Shown: positions 1-9,000 of the stretch, piece by piece | Position numbering within the stretch: the first letter of the stretch is position 1 | How the letters are laid out: each line of letters begins with the position of its first letter | Source of the DNA: Pseudoprimorskyibacter insulae | GTDB taxonomy: Bacteria; Pseudomonadota; Alphaproteobacteria; Rhodobacterales; Rhodobacteraceae | Assembly (NCBI RefSeq): GCF_900302505.1 | Contig: NZ_OMOJ01000018.1 | Coordinates: 1-37,349 of the forward strand | Direction: 5' to 3' | DNA length: 37,349 nucleotides | Position numbers and translations under genes: made by a program | The notes under the pieces: model-generated | Told to the model about the DNA's origin: nothing | Database searches by the model: none | Seen by the model: only the letters and a program-made list of their open reading frames with translations

Positions 1-123
1 TGGAAAATAGGGCTTCAAACGCGCCATCTGCGCATCGCTCAACCAGAAAAGATCAGACATGTTCACCGCTCGTTTTTCGAACCGTGAATCACGCCGCTAG
101 ACGGAAATCAATGGGTCCTGACC
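1..123 (-). mobile_element. IS5-family element, partial: terminal repeat and first 20 codons of the transposase
   Basis: The transposase starts at 60 on the minus strand (MSDLFWLSDAQM...) and runs off the window. This N-terminus is typical of IS5-family DDE transposases of Rhodobacterales. Positions 1-127 are the exact reverse complement of 37223-37349. Both copies end at a CTAG (124-127 here), a typical IS5-family target. The outer sequence GGTCAGGACC is itself nearly palindromic. The 3' part of the element is outside the window, so its exact subgroup cannot be given. Confidence 0.85.
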
Positions 124-127
124 CTAG

Positions 128-399
128 GTGGAGAGAGGAGAATCTGATGGCCATGCTTTCCTCTTTACTTCTTAATGTCTGGCGTAAGTTCTGGGAGGCT
201 ACGCCGCATCTAAAGTGCTCTATAGCTAGTGGAAGCTTTGAAGTTACAAAGGTCTTTTTGCGCGGATAATGGCCGGCGTCGTTCAAGGACACGACGAGGA
301 CAAGACCTCAAAGTTCGCTGTAACCTACCTGAAGATGCTCCGTTGCGCGACCGGTAGGGTCTTAAAAGAGGGAGCGATGCCACCTTATCTGTCGCACTA
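128..399. other. Stretch without a recognisable gene
   Basis: Between the IS end and the transposase remnant I see only short open frames with no family motif. The stretch may be flanking DNA of an older insertion. Confidence 0.4.
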
Positions 400-600
400 A
401 GGGCGGCGTGGACACAAAACTTAATTCCAAACCCAAAGCAACCGACAGCCTGCGCGAAGTACAACCAGCGCCGCAATTGGGCCGAAAGCACGTTCGGCAG
501 GCTCAAGGATTGGAGGTGTGTGGCGACGCGCCATGACCGAAGTCACAAGGTTTTCCTCTCCGCTATCGTTCTCGCACTAGTCGTCATCTACTGGTTTTGG
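400..600 (+). pseudogene. C-terminal remnant of a second IS5-type transposase
   Basis: One frame reads ...KYNQRRNWAESTFGRLKDW, then RCVATRHDRSHKVFLSAI and LALVVIYWF. This is the usual end of IS5-family transposases (Y..R...E..FGRLKDWRR.ATR.D, then a hydrophobic tail ending IYW). The glutamate of NWAEST would be the E of the DDE triad. The N-terminal two thirds, including both catalytic Asp residues, are missing. The frame runs on to a stop at 682-684 without further similarity. The remnant differs from the IS at the window ends as far as the available parts can be compared. Confidence 0.7.
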
Positions 601-655
601 ATTTTGACACTAAGCCAAGAACTGAAAGTGTCACTTGAGAAAGTCCGAGAAAGGG

Positions 656-674
656 AAGCCCGGGTGCCGGGCTT
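656..674. repeat. Hairpin in the leader of the ParB-like gene
   Basis: Perfect 8-bp arms AAGCCCGG (656-663) and CCGGGCTT (667-674) enclose a 3-nt loop about 50 bp before the start codon. There is no T-tract. A second pair, GGGTCC (699-704) and GGACCC (715-720), sits directly before the start. Confidence 0.6.
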
Positions 675-725
675 GAAAGGATAGAGAGAGCCTCATCCGG
701 GTCCGGCATGACAAGGACCCTGATC

Positions 726-2897
726 ATGGCCAAGACCACAACTCGCCCGAAACCCGCCACCTCCAAGAAGACCGAAGCATCCGGATCGGCAACGCCTGAC
801 GGCGCTGCCGACATCCGGATGATCCCGCTCGACCAACTGGAGTCGAGCCCGCTCAATGTCCGCAAAGTCGCCGCGGGTGCCAGCGATGACGCCGAGCTTC
901 TCGCGAGCATCCGTGAGACAGGCATCAAACAGAACCTGGTGGTTCATGCGCTGTCTGCGACGCGTTTTGCGGTCGATGCCGGCGGCCGCCGCCTCAAGGC
1001 GCTGAAACAACTCGCCCAGGACGGCGACATTCCGGCAGATCACCCGGTGCCCTGCCTCGTCGAGGACGAGCGCGATGCTATCCTCACCTCCGCAACGGAA
1101 AACCTCCAGCGCGCCGCGATGCACCCGGCCGACCAGTTCGAGGCTTTTGAGGCGATGATCGGAGAGGGCCGCAGCGAGGGCGAGATTGCGCTGAAATTCG
1201 GCGTCTCGGTCGACCTGGTGAGGCGTCGCCTCAAACTCGCCCGTGTCGCGCCCGAAATCATCGAGCAGTTCCGCGCGGGCGACCTGACTCTCGAATGCGT
1301 GATGGCCTTCACGCTGACGGACGACCATGATCGGCAAATGGCGGTCTGGAACGCAGTGAAAAGCGGCTATCACATCCATCCGCAGAGCATTAAACGTCAG
1401 CTGACCGAGACCGCGCATTCGGCGAACTCGGCCCTGGGGCGCTTTGTCGGCATCGAGGCGTATGAGGCGGCGGGAGGTGTGCTGCTCCGCGATCTCTTCG
1501 ATGATCGTGCCAGCGCCCATATGGAAAACCCTGAGCTCCTCGAACGCCTCGCCATCGAGAAGCTGCAAGCCGCGGCCAAATCCTTCGAAGCGGCGTGGAA
1601 ATGGGTCGAGGTGCATCTCTCGGTGGATTACGGCGCGTTTCGCAGTTTTGGGCGGGTCTATCCGCAGGATATCGACCCCGATCCGGACCTGCTCGCCGAA
1701 GAAAAGCGTCTCATCGCGCGCGAGGAAGAACTAGCGGCGCAGAATGACGGCGAGGATTGGACGGATTCGGAGACGGAAGAATACTACGCCATCGAGCCGC
1801 GGCTCCGCGAGATCGAGGGCTTGCAGCGCGAACGGCAACCTTACGCAGACGAAGATCGCGCTATCGCGGGCGTGGTTTTGACCATCGGCCATGACGGGGC
1901 GCTGCGCGTCGAGAAAGGCCTTGTGCGGCCCGAGGATATTCCAGCCGCACCTGAGCCCGAAGATACCACCGCAGATGCGAATGGCGCCCCCTCCCCTGCC
2001 CGCCCCCATGTGACGCCGCCGACCTCCTCCACGCCGGTGCCGACCTCCGACCCGGCCGCGACGTTGCGCAAAGCCGATGGGATTTCGGCAAGCCTGGCCG
2101 ACGATCTGCGCGCGACGCGTCAGCATATCCTGCGGGCGCATCTGGCGGCGGATTTCGAGGTGGCGTTCGATGCGATGCTTTACGCGCTCTGCGAGCCGGC
2201 TTTGGGACGGTCCTACAATAACGAGGCGCTCGACATCTCTATCTGTCCTTTCCAGGCGCAAAACCGCGAGGTGCTGCATGCGGACACCGTCGCCCAGAAG
2301 ATGCTCGAGGCGCTGGAGCAGGATCTCGCCACTGACTGGATGAAGATGGAGAAACCGGATGACTTCCGGGTGATGTCGGCGCTGCCGATTGCGGACAAGC
2401 AGGCGCTTTTCGCCTGGGCGACGGGTCTGGCGGTCAAACCGCAGCTCTCCTCTGACAATCGTCCTTCCCCAATCATCGAGGAGATCGGCGCGCGGCTTGA
2501 CGTCGATGTGGCGGCCTGCTGGCGCCCGACGGCACAAAACTACTGGGGCCGGGTCAACAAGGGCCATGCGGTGGCCACGGCGCGCAAGCTGATCGGCGAC
2601 GACTACGCCGAGGATCGCAATCGCGAGCGTAAGGGCGATCTCGCCGCGGCCATGGAGCGGGCTTTCGCGGAAACGGCCAACGAGACGGAAGGTTTCGACG
2701 CGGCGACGGCTGCAAAGACGACGCGCTGGTTGCCCGAAGGGATGGTGTTTGTAGGTGCGACGGAGGCCGACGCGAAAATGATTGGCGATGCGCCCGAGGC
2801 CGAGGAGGGCGACGTGCCCGCCGCAGACGCTCTGGCCGAGGCAGAGAGTGATGAACCATCGTCCTTGCCCGCCTTCCTCAGCGGGGATGCGGCCTGA
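726..2897 (+). CDS. ParB/RepB/Spo0J-family protein, long plasmid type
   Basis: The 723-aa protein has a ParB N-terminal domain at about residues 30-125. Motifs are IPLDQLESSPLNVRK, the GGRRLKAL box (about 87-94) and TENLQRA..HPADQFEAF (about 124-141). A helix-turn-helix follows at about 150-172 (EGEIALKFGVSVDLVRRRLK). ParB proteins bind centromere-like DNA and many use CTP; neither is shown here. The remaining 500 residues have no motif I recognise and contain a Pro/Thr-rich linker near residue 420. It is far longer than a partition ParB (about 300 aa) and has no ParA beside it, while repA/repB lie elsewhere. It is therefore more likely a DNA-binding accessory protein of the plasmid backbone. 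I chose ATG 726 over the upstream ATG 708 because AAGGA at 713-717 is well spaced for it. Confidence 0.8.
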   Translation: MAKTTTRPKPATSKKTEASGSATPDGAADIRMIPLDQLESSPLNVRKVAAGASDDAELLASIRETGIKQNLVVHALSATRFAVDAGGRRLKALKQLAQDGDIPADHPVPCLVEDERDAILTSATENLQRAAMHPADQFEAFEAMIGEGRSEGEIALKFGVSVDLVRRRLKLARVAPEIIEQFRAGDLTLECVMAFTLTDDHDRQMAVWNAVKSGYHIHPQSIKRQLTETAHSANSALGRFVGIEAYEAAGGVLLRDLFDDRASAHMENPELLERLAIEKLQAAAKSFEAAWKWVEVHLSVDYGAFRSFGRVYPQDIDPDPDLLAEEKRLIAREEELAAQNDGEDWTDSETEEYYAIEPRLREIEGLQRERQPYADEDRAIAGVVLTIGHDGALRVEKGLVRPEDIPAAPEPEDTTADANGAPSPARPHVTPPTSSTPVPTSDPAATLRKADGISASLADDLRATRQHILRAHLAADFEVAFDAMLYALCEPALGRSYNNEALDISICPFQAQNREVLHADTVAQKMLEALEQDLATDWMKMEKPDDFRVMSALPIADKQALFAWATGLAVKPQLSSDNRPSPIIEEIGARLDVDVAACWRPTAQNYWGRVNKGHAVATARKLIGDDYAEDRNRERKGDLAAAMERAFAETANETEGFDAATAAKTTRWLPEGMVFVGATEADAKMIGDAPEAEEGDVPAADALAEAESDEPSSLPAFLSGDAA

Positions 2898-2933
2898 CGA
2901 AGCAAACACCGATCTGATTGCCACATGAACTGT

Positions 2934-2963
2934 GGGCTGTCCTCACATCGAGGGCGGCCCTTT
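2934..2963 (+). terminator. Hairpin with short T-run after the ParB-like gene
   Basis: Arms 2934-2944 (GGGCTGTCCTC) and 2950-2960 (GAGGGCGGCCC) can form 11 pairs including two G-U, with a 5-nt loop, followed by TTT. The T-run is short, so it may attenuate rather than terminate. The GGGCGG-CC core recurs at 3448 and 3840. Confidence 0.5.
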
Positions 2964-2979
2964 CCGGCTGGCGGGTTGC

Positions 2980-3023
2980 CTACAGCCGATATCGGATCGG
3001 CTGGCCCGTCACGGAGACACCCC
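2980..3023 (+). repeat. Leader hairpin before the DUF3768 gene
   Basis: AGCCGAT and ATCGGCT (inside 2986-3008) form a 7-bp stem flanked by CGGG/CCCG. The segment from 2950 is similar to the one from 3448 (about 24 of 30 bases starting at AGGGCGG), so the two leaders look duplicated from a common ancestor. Confidence 0.5.
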
Positions 3024-3404
3024 ATGACCACCACACTCGACCTCGATCCCGTTCGGGAAGCCGCACTCATCGCCGCCCAGAATGACACGTTTCGGCGTTC
3101 CGTATTTGGCAATATGCCCGTCGCCGATGCCCCTCAGGGCCAGTTCGTGATGACGCGTGGCGTCGCGGCGCTTGGGCCCGACGCCCAACTGGATCTCACC
3201 CGCCGTGTCGCCACGTTCGACGCGTTCAATGCCGACAGTGACCCGCAGGGATGGCACGAGATGGGGGTCATCGAATTCATTGGCACGAAGGTTTGGTTCA
3301 AGATCGACTTGTACGACGTCGACTACCAATATGGCTCGCCTGAGCCTTCCGACCCGAAACAGACGCGTCGCGTGCTGACCCTGCTTCTCCCGTCGGAATA
3401 CTGA
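3024..3404 (+). CDS. DUF3768 family protein
   Basis: The 126-aa soluble protein matches the DUF3768 pattern: an N-terminal IAAQNDTFRR helix, VMTRGVAALGPDAQ, TFDAFNADSDPQGWHEMG, then VWFKIDLYDVDYQYGSPEPS, ending in RVLTLLLPSEY. These small proteins are frequent on alphaproteobacterial plasmids and integrative elements; their biochemical role is unknown. There is no signal peptide or membrane segment. ATG 3024 follows ACGGAGACACCCC, which gives a GGAG ribosome site. The upstream extension to 2925 would read through the leader hairpins and is rejected. It is the first of five small same-strand genes with separate structured leaders. Confidence 0.8.
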   Translation: MTTTLDLDPVREAALIAAQNDTFRRSVFGNMPVADAPQGQFVMTRGVAALGPDAQLDLTRRVATFDAFNADSDPQGWHEMGVIEFIGTKVWFKIDLYDVDYQYGSPEPSDPKQTRRVLTLLLPSEY

Positions 3405-3430
3405 CGCCTCCAATCCCTGCTCACCGCCCC

Positions 3431-3462
3431 GGATCGCCCTTGCACAAAAGGGCGGTCCTTTT
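3431..3462 (+). terminator. Rho-independent-like terminator in the leader of the next gene
   Basis: Arms 3431-3441 (GGATCGCCCTT) and 3448-3458 (AAGGGCGGTCC) make 11 pairs with one G-T, loop GCACAA, then TTTT. It lies 27 bp after the DUF3768 stop and 60 bp before the next start, so it may end that transcript or control readthrough. Confidence 0.6.
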
Positions 3463-3521
3463 GCGCTGGCGGGTTCCGAGGGTCGCGATTGTGGCGTCCC
3501 GTCCGCCGCAGGAGACCTCAG

Positions 3522-3818
3522 ATGGCCAAGACACTCGATTACCAGATCACCCTTTATCCCGCGCATCGCGATGGCGCCTTCGTTGTCACCCAGTTCCAGA
3601 TGCTGGGGAGCTATCCCGAAAAGCGCATCCAGGCTGCGGGCATGGATGACCTGATCGACAAGGTGACGCAGTTCGCGATGGAGCACGGCGAGAGCTGCAG
3701 CGCTTCGGTGCGTTGTCTCGCCCCGCGCAAACCGCCTGGGTTCAAGCGCGCGACCGAGAACCTTTATTTCAACCTGGTTGACCGGACAGCTGAAAACCGC
3801 GGCGACGCGGCGGCCTGA
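3522..3818 (+). CDS. Small hypothetical plasmid protein (98 aa)
   Basis: I do not recognise the family. The protein has a beta-rich N-terminus (LDYQITLYPAHRDGAFVVTQ), a central helix (MDDLIDKVTQFAMEHG) and a C-terminus reading RKPPGFKRATENLYFNLV. No signal peptide, membrane segment or metal motif is visible. ATG 3522 follows GCAGGAGACCTCAG, a good ribosome site. The longer frame from 3489 begins inside the structured leader. The gene lies between the DUF3768 and DUF6878-like genes and has its own hairpin leader, so it is probably expressed with them. Its function is unknown. Confidence 0.7.
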   Translation: MAKTLDYQITLYPAHRDGAFVVTQFQMLGSYPEKRIQAAGMDDLIDKVTQFAMEHGESCSASVRCLAPRKPPGFKRATENLYFNLVDRTAENRGDAAA

Positions 3819-3839
3819 AGCCCGCTTGAGGAAACCACC

Positions 3840-3866
3840 AGGGCGGCCTGGCTGAGCGGTCGCCCT
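3840..3866 (+). repeat. Leader hairpin before the DUF6878-like gene
   Basis: AGGGCGGCC (3840-3848) pairs with GGTCGCCCT (3858-3866), nine pairs with one G-U, loop TGGCTGAGC. It has the same GGGCGG core as the hairpins at 2950 and 3448. No T-tract follows. Confidence 0.55.
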
Positions 3867-3896
3867 CCCCTCTCCCAATTCCAAAGGACCAAAGAC

Positions 3897-4280
3897 ATGA
3901 CACAAGCGACTGATTTCTACGCGCAGATGCTCGAATCTCAGAGACGAGCTGCTGAACAGCGGGTCGAGACCCGTGCGGCGCTTCTCTCCGAGTTGCGCAC
4001 CCTCGGTGCGACGAGCATCGAGGTGCAATACGAAGGCTACGGAGATTCCGGCAACGTTGAGGATGTCGTGGTGACGCCTGATGCGATCACCCTGACGGAG
4101 GAGTTGCGGCGCCGGGTCGAAGACTTCGGTTGGGATTTTGCCTATGCTCTGAGCCCAGGCTTCGAGAACAACGAGGGCGGCTACGGCGAACTGACCTGGT
4201 CGCTCGAGGCGGACAAGATCGATGTCAGCCACTCGAACCGCTATATCGCGTCTGCGACCACCGAACACGAGGGACTTTAA
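3897..4280 (+). CDS. DUF6878-like small protein
   Basis: The 127-aa protein has an N-terminal amphipathic helix (FYAQMLESQRRAAEQRVETR) and then the characteristic segment SIEVQYEGYGDSGNVEDVVV. A C-terminal part with WDFAYALSPGFENNEGGYGE and LTWSLEADKIDVSHSNRY follows. I associate this pattern with DUF6878, a family of unknown function on alphaproteobacterial plasmids. It is acidic and soluble. The start follows AAAGGACCAAAGAC. The stop is 3 bp before the next ATG, so the two genes are almost certainly translated from one mRNA. Confidence 0.6.
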   Translation: MTQATDFYAQMLESQRRAAEQRVETRAALLSELRTLGATSIEVQYEGYGDSGNVEDVVVTPDAITLTEELRRRVEDFGWDFAYALSPGFENNEGGYGELTWSLEADKIDVSHSNRYIASATTEHEGL

Positions 4281-4283
4281 CAC

Positions 4284-4760
4284 ATGGCACATCCCCTCCA
4301 TCACGCCGAAAGTTCGGCCCGAAAGTTCGGTGGAGTTCCAGATGATTACCAGCATGTGCATGACTGGTTTGACTCATCCAAAGAGCACCTGGCCCTCTTT
4401 GTCCACCGAGCCTACCGCCATCATACGGCCGGAATCTATGATGCCCAACGGATCTTCGGACACAGCCTGACCAACAGCGCGGGCCGGGTCGTCCCGATCC
4501 GCTGGATTGGCGAGCAGCATGTGCGCGAAGACTGCCAGGGGCGCATCCCGTCGTTGGCGGACTGGCTCGCCCGCATTCAGCCGGAGCCGTGGATGGCCAA
4601 TGGCCGGATAGACAACGATCCGACGCAGATCGGCAGCGATCCGCGCGCGGTCTGGATCGCGGCGGTGGCCAATCACCAGACCATTCTCGGGTTTGAGGAT
4701 TGGCTTCTCAAAGTCTCGGTCGAGCACGTCCAGCATCGCCTGAACCGCGACGCCGCCTGA
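4284..4760 (+). CDS. DUF6915-like protein
   Basis: The 158-aa protein begins MAHPLHHAESSARKFGG and contains VHDWFDSSKEHLALFVHRAYRHH, then IFGHSLTNSAGRVVPIRWIGEQH. The His-rich N-terminal half and the WFD...HRA.RHH arrangement resemble what I know as DUF6915. The repeated His residues might bind metal, but no catalytic motif can be named. A coupled start 3 bp after the DUF6878-like stop, with GAGGGACTTT just upstream, indicates one transcription unit. A large hairpin follows at 4799-4845. Confidence 0.6.
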   Translation: MAHPLHHAESSARKFGGVPDDYQHVHDWFDSSKEHLALFVHRAYRHHTAGIYDAQRIFGHSLTNSAGRVVPIRWIGEQHVREDCQGRIPSLADWLARIQPEPWMANGRIDNDPTQIGSDPRAVWIAAVANHQTILGFEDWLLKVSVEHVQHRLNRDAA

Positions 4761-4798
4761 TCCGTCGAGCGGCAAACTCACCAACCACCTGACCACGT

Positions 4799-4845
4799 CG
4801 CAATCGACCCGCTCGAGCCCCAACCGGCTCGGCGGGTCGATTGCG
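4799..4845 (+). repeat. Long perfect hairpin before the phage-like gene
   Basis: CGCAATCGACCCGC (4799-4812) pairs perfectly with GCGGGTCGATTGCG (4832-4845). Inside it CGAGCC (4814-4819) pairs with GGCTCG (4826-4831) round a 6-nt loop, leaving one bulged T. That gives 20 pairs in 47 nt. No T-run follows; the next feature is the ribosome site AAGAAAGGATAA. Confidence 0.75.
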
Positions 4846-4865
4846 TTTCAAGAAAGGATAACGAC

Positions 4866-5501
4866 ATGCACGACCCTGTCTACGAGGAGGCCTACCAAGG
4901 CCACACCGTCAAGATCTACCATGACACCGACGCCGAAAGCCCGCGTCAGTGGTCCAACCTCGGCACATTGATCTGCTGGCATCGGCGCTATCGGCTGGGT
5001 GACAGCCACCAGTTCGACGGTCCCGAGGCGTTCCTACGCGATCTCGCTGGTGTCTCAGACCAAAGCGACCTCTCGATGGACCAGCTGCGCGACCGCGCCG
5101 AGTCCAAGTCAGTGCTACTGCCTGTGTTCCTCTATGACCATTCCGGTCTCGCGATGAACACCATCGGGTTCCACTGCCCGTGGGACTCCGGCCAGGTTGG
5201 CTATGTCTATGTGACGCTTGAGGCGGTCCGGACGGAGTTCGGTGTGAAACGCGTCACCAAGGCGCTGCATGAAAAGGCTGAAGATATCCTGCGCGCAGAG
5301 ATCGTCAGCTACGACGCCTATCTCAGCGGCCGGGTCTACGGCTATGTCATCGAGCGCGATGGCGAGGAAGTCGATGCCTCCTGGGGGTTCGTCGGCGACT
5401 ATGAGACGGGCTGTTTGCCCGAGGCGCGACACGCTGTGCCAGTTCCGTCGCCGGGTCAAACACCCCAGTCCGCTGCCGCTCAAGCGCAGGCTCTCCCTTA
5501 G
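4866..5501 (+). CDS. Phage/plasmid hypothetical protein with FLYDHSGL.MNT.GF motif
   Basis: The 211-aa protein carries FLYDHSGLAMNTIGFHCPWD followed by SGQVGYVYVTLEAVRTEFG. I have seen this block in uncharacterised phage and conjugative-element proteins of several phyla. A segment YLSGRVYGYVIERDGEEVDA and a WGFVGDYETG motif follow near residue 170. Folding looks soluble and alpha/beta. The C-terminal 25 residues are low complexity (Pro, Gln, Ala). Function is unknown. The start follows AAGAAAGGATAACGAC. It is the last gene of the small-gene block and is followed by a terminator at 5670. Confidence 0.65.
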   Translation: MHDPVYEEAYQGHTVKIYHDTDAESPRQWSNLGTLICWHRRYRLGDSHQFDGPEAFLRDLAGVSDQSDLSMDQLRDRAESKSVLLPVFLYDHSGLAMNTIGFHCPWDSGQVGYVYVTLEAVRTEFGVKRVTKALHEKAEDILRAEIVSYDAYLSGRVYGYVIERDGEEVDASWGFVGDYETGCLPEARHAVPVPSPGQTPQSAAAQAQALP

Positions 5502-6014
5502 AGGCGGGCAAAGGTGACACACAGTCCATTTATTGCGAGAGTCCCAAGTGACCTCGCATTGCTGCAATGCAGAAATGTCATGGCCCGGCTATTGTGCGGT
5601 CGCAGCATGACCACTATGCTTCTAATGTGATTGGTTCTCTCCTCCTCCCTGAGCCGATCTAAGCTAAACGGCGGCATCCACCTCCTCCCGGATGCCGCCT
5701 TTTTCTTTTTCAGAGCTCTTCCTGAAGGTTGTCCGGATACGTACGGCCGCCGATCGGTCGACGACGGACCCGTTTCGGATGCGCAGGCCGCAAACCGCCC
5801 AAGACTTAGGCGAGCTGGCAATGCCTCAAGCTGACAAGGGCTTACGCGGCAGCGCCCACAGACCCATCCCCAGATTCTGGGGACAAGTTTCCGCTGCAGG
5901 GCGGAGATCAGCAATCCCATGAAAGAGCGAGAGGCAGGGCGGGAGGGGTGACCCCTCCCGGGCGAGAGAGTGCGCACGGAGCTTGGGGCCAACCCTCAAC
6001 CCCGGAGATTGCCG
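5502..6014. other. Gene-free gap with terminator and stacked hairpins
   Basis: After the terminator (own entry) the gap has two further palindromes. One is TCCCCAG (5867-5873) / CTGGGGA (5877-5883), nested inside GCAGCG (5849-5854) / CGCTGC (5892-5897). The other is GGGAGGGG (5941-5948) / CCCCTCCC (5952-5959). I see no convincing open frame. The hairpins form the 5' leader of the large gene that follows. Confidence 0.6.
5670..5710 (+). terminator. Strong rho-independent terminator
   Basis: Perfect 10-bp arms GGCGGCATCC (5670-5679) and GGATGCCGCC (5690-5699) enclose a 10-nt loop. The T-tract TTTTTCTTTTT follows directly. It closes the small-gene block that ends at 5501. Confidence 0.9.
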
Positions 6015-9000
6015 ATGAACGCTCACCCCCATTCCGTCCCGCTTGCCGCCGAGCCCGAAGCCCCTGCCCTGTGCGAGGTTACAGGCTTTGCCCAACATCT
6101 CATGCAGGCTGCGACAGCCCTCGTTCCCCTGTTCGAAGCGGGAAGGTCTCTCGACGCCGCTGCCCTGCGCACCGCGATGGAGGATGCCTTCCGCGCCAGC
6201 GACACGAGCGGCGCCTGGGTCTGGAAAGACGCCTATGAGGCCGCCGAGATCGCCCAGATCTATATGCTCTCGCGCTACGGCGCATTGATGCAGCGCCAGG
6301 CGGCCTCGCCGCAGGCCTTCCTCACAATGATCGAACGTCTCGCCGGCCTGGCCCCGTCGCACACGCGGCGCTCGGAAGCCAGTATCCGTCTGCAACAATT
6401 CTCGACCCCTCTGCCCCTTGCGGCCATTGTTGCGCAGGCGGCGGGGGTTCGGGCCGACGACCTGGTCCTCGAGCCATCCTCTGGCACCGGCATGCTGGCA
6501 ATCTTCGCACGGATATCTGGCGCTCGCTTGGCGCTGAATGAACTTGCGGAGACCCGCCGCGCCTTGTTGGGACTGCTGTTTCCCGATGCCGCATTGTCAA
6601 ACCACGACGCCGCTTCAATCGACGACCGCCTCGACCGGTCCATCGTGCCCTCGGTCATCGTGATGAACCCGCCGTTTTCTGCGGCCAACCATGTCGAGGG
6701 CAAGTTCTTGCAGGCCACCAGCCAGCATGTGCTCTCCGCACTAGCACGCCTCGCGCCGGGCGGACGTCTTGTCATCATCACTGGCGAGAGCTTCCGCCCC
6801 TCCACGAAATCTTTCCAGTCAACTTTACATCGGATCGCACAAAGCGCAGACGTGGTGTTTTCCGCCGCGATCGACGGCAAGGTTTTCGCGCGGCACGGCA
6901 CCACGATCGACACGCGGCTCACAGTGATCGACAAACGCCCGGCTGGCGCTGAAGAAACTGAGCCGGTCGCCATCGAGGCCGCCTATCATCCGATCTGCGC
7001 GACCACGGGCGATCTCCTCTCCGCAGTGCTCGCGCATTGCCCGGAGCGGTGCAGCCCTCCGCCCTGCCCCACCAGCGCGGCCTTGGCGGTGCCGAAACCC
7101 GCGGCGCGGACCAACCTGAACGCCCTGCGCAACGCCGCCCGCCAGGAAACCCGTGCCCTTGCCGAAGAACGTGCGAGGCATCCATTTGACGACATCGCGA
7201 CGGCACCGCTCGACTATCTGCCGAAAGCCTGGAGCGAACCCGACGGCGCGCTGCAGGACACGGTCTACGAGGCCTATGACCTGCAGGCGATCCGGATCGA
7301 CGGAGCGGCGGAACATCCGACAGCACTCGTGCAATCCGCCGCCATGGCCTCGGTGCCGCCGCCCGTGCCGAGCTACCACCCGCTCCTGCCAAAGAGCCTC
7401 GTCGAGGATGGCCTTCTCTCCGCGCCGCAGCTCGAAAGCGTCATCTACGCAGGCAATGCGCACCAGACGCATCTCAAAGGCTGGTTCAAGCGCGGCGAGA
7501 TCGAAGGCCAGCTGATGGCGGCGGCCGAGGGTGACGAAGGCGTCTTCCGCCTGCGCAAAGGCTGGTTTCTCGGCGATGGCACGGGCTGCGGCAAGGGGCG
7601 GCAGATCGCGGGCATCATCCTCGACAACTGGCTGCAGGGGCGCCGCCGGGCAGTCTGGGTCTCGAAGAGCGACAAGCTCATCGAGGATGCGCGGCGCGAC
7701 TGGATGGCGCTCGGTGGCCGCGAAAGCGATATCGTGCCGCTCTCGAAATACCGCCAGGGGAGCGACATCCTTCTCCCTGAGGGTATCCTCTTCGTAACCT
7801 ATGCAACGCTGCGCTCTGCGACACGCGAGGGTAAAGCCTCCCGCCTCGACCAGGTCACGTCCTGGCTGGGCGAAGGGTTCGACGGGGTCATCGCTTTCGA
7901 TGAAAGTCACGCAATGGCCAATGCTGCGGGAGAAAAGTCCAACCGCGGCGACAAGAAGGCGTCCCAACAAGGTCTTGCGGGGCTCGCACTGCAGAACGCT
8001 GTGCCTGATGCGCGCGTCGTCTATGTCTCTGCCACCGGTGCGACGGTCGTCGGCAATCTCGCTTATGCCTCCCGGCTCGGGCTCTGGGGCACCGGTGATT
8101 TCCCCTTCGTGGCACGGGCCGAATTCGTTGCTGCGATGGAGGCCGGCGGCATTGCCGCCATGGAGATGATCTCGCGCGACCTGAAGGCACTCGGGCTTTA
8201 TCTCGCTCGGTCCCTCTCCTATGCCGGGGTCGAATACGAGATGCTGGTGCATGAGCTGACGTCCGCGCAGATCGCGATCTATGACAGCTACGCCGATGCC
8301 TATCAGATCATCCACAACAACCTTGAAGCCGCGCTTCAGGCCTCGGGCATTTCCTCCGAGACGGGCACCTTGAACGCCCAGGCGAAATCCGCCGCGCGCT
8401 CGGCCTTCGAGAGCAACAAGCAGCGTTTCTTCAACCACCTCATCACCGCCATGAAGTGCCCCTCCCTGATCCGTTCGATCGAGGCGGATCTGGCAGCGGG
8501 TCATTCGGCGGTGATCCAGGTGGTCTCGACCAGCGAGGCTGTGATGGAACGTCGGCTCGAGGAGATCCCGACGTCGGAGTGGGAGGACCTGCAGGTCGAT
8601 TTTACCCCGCGCGAGAATATCATGGATTACCTGATGCACTCCTTCCCGACGCAGCTTTTTGAGCCCTACACCGACGAGAATGGCGATCTGCGCTCGCGCC
8701 CCGCCCGCGATGGCGATGGCAATCCGATTATCTGCCGCGAGGCGGAGCGGCGCCGCGATGATCTGATCGAGCATCTTGGGGCGCTCGCTCCGGTGCAGGG
8801 CGCGCTCGACCAGATCCTCTGGCATTTTGGCGCGGACGCCGTGGCCGAGGTCACGGGCCGCAAGCGGCGTATCGTGAAAACACGCGAAGGACGCCTCAAG
8901 GTCGAGAACCGACCCGCCTCCTCAAACCTCGGCGAAACCCAGGCCTTCATGGACGACGCCAAACGCATCCTGATCTTCTCCGATGCGGGCGGCACAGGGC

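Noticed and set aside
693-1616. 307-codon minus-strand frame inside the ParB-like gene, and similar long minus frames elsewhere (1731-2924, 6825-8825, 33143-34618)
   Set aside because: They mirror GC-rich genes on the other strand, have Arg/Gly/Pro-rich composition without family motifs, and overlap genes with clear domains.
726-2897. The long ParB-like gene as the partition protein of the plasmid
   Set aside because: No ParA neighbour, more than twice the normal length, and a full repA-repB pair with repeats is present at 14777-17087.
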